Program-made: the position numbers and the translations under genes
From: Sunxiuqinia dokdonensis
GTDB lineage: Bacteria > Bacteroidota > Bacteroidia > Bacteroidales > Prolixibacteraceae
Length of the DNA stretch: 36,553 bases
NCBI RefSeq assembly: GCF_001270965.1
Contig: NZ_LGIA01000060.1
Span: 1 to 36,553 of the forward strand
Reading direction: 5' to 3'
The notes under the pieces: generated by a model
Told to the model about the DNA's origin: nothing
What the model saw: the letters and a program-made list of their open reading frames with translations, nothing else
The model's database searches: none
Shown: in pieces, positions 34,201 to 36,553 of the stretch
How the letters are laid out: each line of letters opens with the position of its first letter
Position numbering within the stretch: the first letter of the stretch is position 1

Positions 34201-34692
34201 GGTGATGGCACCTTGTACGGTCCCTTTAATTAAAACGGTTACACCTGGAAGCGGCTCCCCGGTAGAGTCGGTGACCTTACCTGAAACTGCCCTGCTCTGA
34301 TTCGTTTGTTCGCTGAACCTGGAATCCTGGCGTTGGTGAATGATGATCAGCTTATTATTCACCGTGTAGGTTAATCCCGATTCATCCATCAGGAAAGCCA
34401 ACACCTGATCAATCGTCTGGTTTTTCATGTCCAAACTAACTGATTTGCTTAAGTCAACTTCCTGATTGTTGTAAAAGAAGGAGAATTCGGATTGATCTTC
34501 AATCTGGCCTAAAACCTGCTCTATTGTTAGGTTTTGACCTGATACACTGAGCTTTGTTTTTTGTGCGTTGCTCGCTGCCGAAACGTGCAGCAAAGCCGCC
34601 ATCATAAACAGACAGACTAGTTTCATAATTCGAAAAATTTTTGGAACGTCAACCCAAGGGGCATGACTTCCATTGATTCGTTTTTTTTTCAT
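31228..34692 (-). CDS. SusC/RagA-family TonB-dependent outer-membrane transporter with STN signalling domain
   Basis: 1154 aa from the ATG at 34692; the TTG at 34713 would add seven residues. The N-terminal segment about 1-44 is a long signal region (FRIMKLVCLFMMAALLHVSA). Residues about 45-120 are an STN (secretin/TonB short N-terminal) domain, then a carboxypeptidase-regulatory-like domain at 135-205 (VSGKVTDSTGEPLPGVTVLI), the SusC signature EEVVAIGYGTQKKKL, the plug and a 22-strand barrel ending NLKF. The STN domain is the mark of transducers that talk to a FecR anti-sigma factor, which is encoded directly upstream. It imports oligosaccharides with TonB energy. Confidence 0.96.
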   Translation of the reverse strand: MKKKRINGSHAPWVDVPKIFRIMKLVCLFMMAALLHVSAASNAQKTKLSVSGQNLTIEQVLGQIEDQSEFSFFYNNQEVDLSKSVSLDMKNQTIDQVLAFLMDESGLTYTVNNKLIIIHQRQDSRFSEQTNQSRAVSGKVTDSTGEPLPGVTVLIKGTVQGAITSLDGSYTIENVPADGTLVFSFVGMRSQEIGVGNQSTINVVMLEDAIGIEEVVAIGYGTQKKKLTTGANINVGSEDLVQQSTSEALEAIQSQSPGVNIIQNSGMPGEGFKVNIRGLGTIGNSQPLYVIDGVAGGDINNISPADIESIDILKDAASAAIYGSRAANGVVLVTTKQGHVGQLQVTYDGYYGVQQIENLAKPLNAQQFMDMYNEERVVSGRSAVDFASAIPALYQKIQSGEWNGTNWMEEAYNENAPIQNHAINISGGSNQSVFSMGFSYSSQEGVFGKPVEPKYERYTLRLNSDHVLYEKNGMEVIKVGQTFNYSYSKKGGIAIGGMYYNDVRNMLGGNPLVPVYNDAGEYYAYDDLDDSGLADLSSRIYNPLAQMHLNRGMNDGRNYNINSSAYLQVQPIKGLFFRSNYGYRFNGNSYRQYQPAYELAGDVSLSPGRIQQSGGTGHSWTFENTLNYKFNTGDHGLDMLVGQSIEKWGLGTNMDVTNAYPTFIGFEHAYLDNTDGLTTGVTNISGGPLDWGQLASFFGRVNYDYKEKYLLTLVMRADGSSNFAKGNRWGYFPSVAAGWLMSEEDFLMGSDVIDFLKLRMSWGQNGNSTIAPFQYLALVGFNVENNYRFGDNRSEMQLGGFPSILPNPDVAWETSEQLNIGVDAYFLDSRFQVILDYYKKTTKDWLVRQPLPAIFGAQAPFYNGGDVENKGVELALRWNDRIRDFNYGAHFNISKNDNEVTRLGNAAGFIQSNGSIISQGTDPVWRVETGFPIGYFYGYETAGVFQNQQQIDNWTEGFLQADPEPGDVIFVDTNRDGAVTPDDKTMMGNPHPDFRIGFGLNFEYKGFSFAVTGKGAFGHQILKSYRSFADNEFQNYTDHILNRWHGEGTSNKLPRMSAGNTTNRINISQIYIEDGDFVKIQNLTVGYDFKNLMPRLPFGEARLYLTGRNLLTFTDYSGMDPEVGYGDEQPFVSGIDLGFYPSPRTYLIGVNLKF

Positions 34693-34775
34693 AAATTTGA
34701 AATGTTTAGACAATTAATAATTTGATTGTTTTACCAAGGCGGGCTGTTGTGGCGACATCCCGTCTTTTTGTTTTA

Positions 34776-35762
34776 TTACATAGGCTGATAAATTAATTCG
34801 AACTCCCTGAAATTTGTTTTCTTATAACCAATCGGGCTGGTCAGTTTCAGGGCATCCAGCACCTGCCAGATGGTCTCCTGGTTTTTAAATTTTCCGGAAT
34901 AGGTGATGGCTTCCAGTTCTTTCGACTGGTAAATTAGTTTCACATCGTACCAACGCTCCAAACGCTTCACCAAGTCGGGAAACGGAATATCCTTAAAAAT
35001 AAATTCCCCATTCACCCAGGCCAGGTCCGAATTTACATCGGTTTTCGTCAGCTTGGCTTGCATGGTCTGCTGGTCGAAACTCACTTTTTCGCCCGGATTT
35101 AACTCAACCACCTGCTTTTTAATCGTGGTCAGTTTTATTTTTCCTTCGGAAAGGGTGGTACTTATTCGTTGATCTTCGGCATAGCTGCTGACATTGAATT
35201 TGGTTCCGGTTACCAGTACATCAAACTTGTCGGTTTGAACCGTGAAAGGATGACTGGCATCCGACTGCACCTCAAAATAGCCTTCGCCGGCCAGGGTAAC
35301 CACCCGATTTTTGGCTGAAAAATCAGCACTGATTTCCAAGCGGCTGTCTGCATTTAGCTTCACCTTGGTACCATCGGCCAATACCAATTCCGATTTGGAC
35401 CCCTGGGGCACATAATAGGATTCGACCTGTGCTTGTGAATTGCCCAGCTCAGGTTGCAAAAGGCTTCCCAGTAAAAACCCAATAAAAAGTACCGCAGCCG
35501 CAGCCGCGCCCGGCAACCAGGTCGGCCAGGTCCGGCTTCGTTTTTGCACGGCCTGCCGTTGATAAAATTTCAGAAGCTGTTCGGTGTCGCGATGCGAAGT
35601 TTGCCAACTGGCATCCCAGACATCTTTTATATGGAGAAAACGCTTTTCATTCTCCGCCTTTGCTTTCACCCAGCGGAAAAGCAATTCTTCGTCTTCCATC
35701 GAACAATCGCCATTTAAATATCGGGCAATTAACTGTTCGGGTATGTTTGTGTCGTTCATCAT
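34776..35762 (-). CDS. FecR-family anti-sigma factor
   Basis: 328 aa from the ATG at 35762 (MNDTNIPEQLIARYLNGDCS); the GTG at 35798 and the second ATG at 35759 are alternatives. The N-terminal cytoplasmic part (about 1-75) binds the sigma factor. A single transmembrane helix (WLPGAAAAAVLFIGFLLGSL) lies near residue 90. The periplasmic FecR domain follows (YYVPQGSKSELVLADGTKVK, VTLAGEGYFEV), then a DUF4974-type C-terminus (FKDIPFPDLVKRLERWYDVK). It holds the sigma factor until the SusC STN domain signals substrate. It is second in the operon. Confidence 0.95.
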   Translation of the reverse strand: MMNDTNIPEQLIARYLNGDCSMEDEELLFRWVKAKAENEKRFLHIKDVWDASWQTSHRDTEQLLKFYQRQAVQKRSRTWPTWLPGAAAAAVLFIGFLLGSLLQPELGNSQAQVESYYVPQGSKSELVLADGTKVKLNADSRLEISADFSAKNRVVTLAGEGYFEVQSDASHPFTVQTDKFDVLVTGTKFNVSSYAEDQRISTTLSEGKIKLTTIKKQVVELNPGEKVSFDQQTMQAKLTKTDVNSDLAWVNGEFIFKDIPFPDLVKRLERWYDVKLIYQSKELEAITYSGKFKNQETIWQVLDALKLTSPIGYKKTNFREFELIYQPM

Positions 35763-35836
35763 CAACCTATTTAGGCTATTTATAAAGAACACAACCACAA
35801 TTCGAAAATTACGTCATTCGAAACAAAAAAAATCAA

Positions 35837-36376
35837 TTATTTTTTCAACTGACAGATATGAAGCAAGATATGAAGCAGTTTTTCAGAAAGTTCTTCTTTC
35901 AGCGAAGTCAGGGCCCGAAACAATCGTGTTTCGACCGTGCGAACAGGAATATTGAGCCGCTCGGCAATTTCTTTGTTTTTGAGTCCTTCAAAACGGCTCA
36001 ACTCAATCACCTCACGATGAATCGCTGACAAGGAATGAATGGCCTGGTGAATTTTTGCCAGGCTTTCCTTCTCAATCAGGGATTTTTCACCACTCTCAAA
36101 ATGCCGGATTTCCATATTAACAAGAGAAGTCAATTGCTTATGCTTTTGTATCACTTTCTGATGCTTTAGGTAATTGAGACAGGCATTACGGGTTGAACGA
36201 AATAAATAGGCTTTGAGATGCTCTTCATCCAAACCGAGTTTCTGCTTTTCCCAAATCAAGGCAAAAACATCCTGCACCAAATCCAAAGACACATCTTCGT
36301 TGGCAACAAACTTATAGGCATACAAAACCAGTGGCTGGTGATACCTTCTGAAAATCGTATTGAAATCGGACATCAT
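35837..36376 (-). CDS. ECF RNA polymerase sigma factor (Bacteroidota sigma-70 family)
   Basis: A 179-aa protein: region 2 (FNTIFRRYHQPLVLYAYKFV, then LDLVQDVFALIWEKQ) and region 4 (SLSAIHREVIELSRFEGLKN, KEIAERLNIPVRTVETRL), the layout of FecI-like ECF factors. Two consecutive ATGs lie at 36376. It directs RNA polymerase to the SusCD operon once released by FecR. It is the first gene of the operon; FecR follows after 74 nt. Confidence 0.95.
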   Translation of the reverse strand: MMSDFNTIFRRYHQPLVLYAYKFVANEDVSLDLVQDVFALIWEKQKLGLDEEHLKAYLFRSTRNACLNYLKHQKVIQKHKQLTSLVNMEIRHFESGEKSLIEKESLAKIHQAIHSLSAIHREVIELSRFEGLKNKEIAERLNIPVRTVETRLFRALTSLKEELSEKLLHILLHICQLKK

Positions 36377-36393
36377 CGTGTTTTTACTGGCAG

Positions 36394-36422
36394 CAAATTA
36401 GCGAATTTAAGTCAATATCAAA
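36394..36422 (-). promoter_or_regulatory. Possible promoter of the sigma-factor operon
   Basis: On the minus strand TTTG (36419-36422), 18 nt of spacer and TAATTTG (36394-36400) resemble the -33/-7 pair, but the -7 element lacks one base of TAnnTTTG. It lies 18 nt ahead of the ATG. Confidence 0.35.
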
Positions 36423-36477
36423 ATGATTTTATCGACAAGTATGCCATATTCCCATGGTTCAGGTCACGAAAGTATTG

Positions 36478-36485
36478 TACTTTTG
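36478..36485 (+). promoter_or_regulatory. Likely -7 element for a rightward gene (TACTTTTG)
   Basis: An exact TAnnTTTG match, 53 nt ahead of the ATG at 36539. A clear -33 TTTG is not seen at the usual distance (the region reads GGTTCAGG). Confidence 0.4.
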
Positions 36486-36538
36486 TAGCAAATTTGAGGG
36501 CAAGTCATTTGACTGACTTCGAGAAGATCACCATAGAA

Positions 36539-36553
36539 ATGAAAACAGCATCA
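36539..36553 (+). CDS. Start of a rightward gene, cut by the window edge
   Basis: An ATG at 36539 opens a frame of five codons (MKTAS) to the window end, divergent from the sigma factor and behind a -7-like element. Nothing can be said of its product. Confidence 0.3.

Noticed and set aside
34738-34764. Hairpin between FecR and SusC as a terminator or attenuator
   Set aside because: The stem has two mismatches and the T run follows it on the plus strand, opposite to the genes; not convincing.

Overview
The window looks like a chromosomal piece of a Bacteroidota bacterium, most likely from Bacteroidia of the Marinilabiliales/Prolixibacteraceae type. The phylum call rests on a SusC/SusD pair with an ECF sigma factor and FecR anti-sigma factor, lipoproteins with Bacteroidota-style signal peptides, promoters of the TTTG-19/20-TAnnTTTG form, and DUF4199, DUF1080 and GntR/periplasmic-binding-type genes. 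The genus is not decidable from sequence reading alone.

Layout, left to right. (1) 1-2225, minus strand: an MFS transporter followed by a lipoprotein joining a DUF1080 (3-keto-glycoside hydrolase type) domain to the start of an HxH metal-hydrolase domain, cut by the window edge. (2) 2393-5052: a secreted orphan protein with an FMN-binding-like motif and HEAT-like C-terminus, then a DUF4199 membrane protein and a membrane-anchored GT2 glycosyltransferase in one operon. (3) 5226-5801: a compact stable-RNA operon, SRP RNA - tRNA-Thr(TGT) - tRNA-Tyr(GTA) - tRNA-Gly(TCC), with a clear promoter and a terminator. (4) 5984-10869: a thioredoxin convergent with a giant secreted protein made of about 22 TPR-like repeats. 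(5) 11041-15364: an NhaC-type antiporter and a DUF819 transporter-like protein, then a 22-nt tandem repeat array, then an outer-membrane beta-barrel protein. (6) 15550-17058: a GntR regulator and a stand-alone receiver domain.

(7) 17070-23582, minus strand: a glycan-degradation operon transcribed sulfatase - GH30 - GH5 (with a carbohydrate-binding-like C-terminus) - GH20-like protein - SDR oxidoreductase. The first four have export signals; the SDR is cytoplasmic. (8) 23583-25357: a REP/RAYT zone with an orphan 130-aa ORF, a REP-associated tyrosine transposase and several REP-type hairpins, one of them inside the transposase reading frame. (9) 25358-29128: a SWIM/SNF2-type helicase with its own promoter. 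(10) 29361-36376, minus strand: ECF sigma - FecR - SusC - SusD, closed by a strong terminator. A further plus-strand gene appears to start at 36539.

How it may work together (inference): sigma/FecR and the SusC plug signal glycan binding at the outer membrane and drive SusCD expression. The sulfatase and glycosidases of region 7 would desulfate and cut the glycan, and the SDR would act on a released sugar in the cytoplasm. The locus would then be a polysaccharide-utilisation locus split in two by the helicase and the RAYT/REP zone. The substrate cannot be named from sequence alone; a sulfated or beta-linked glycan is a reasonable guess. No phage, plasmid or CRISPR features were seen.
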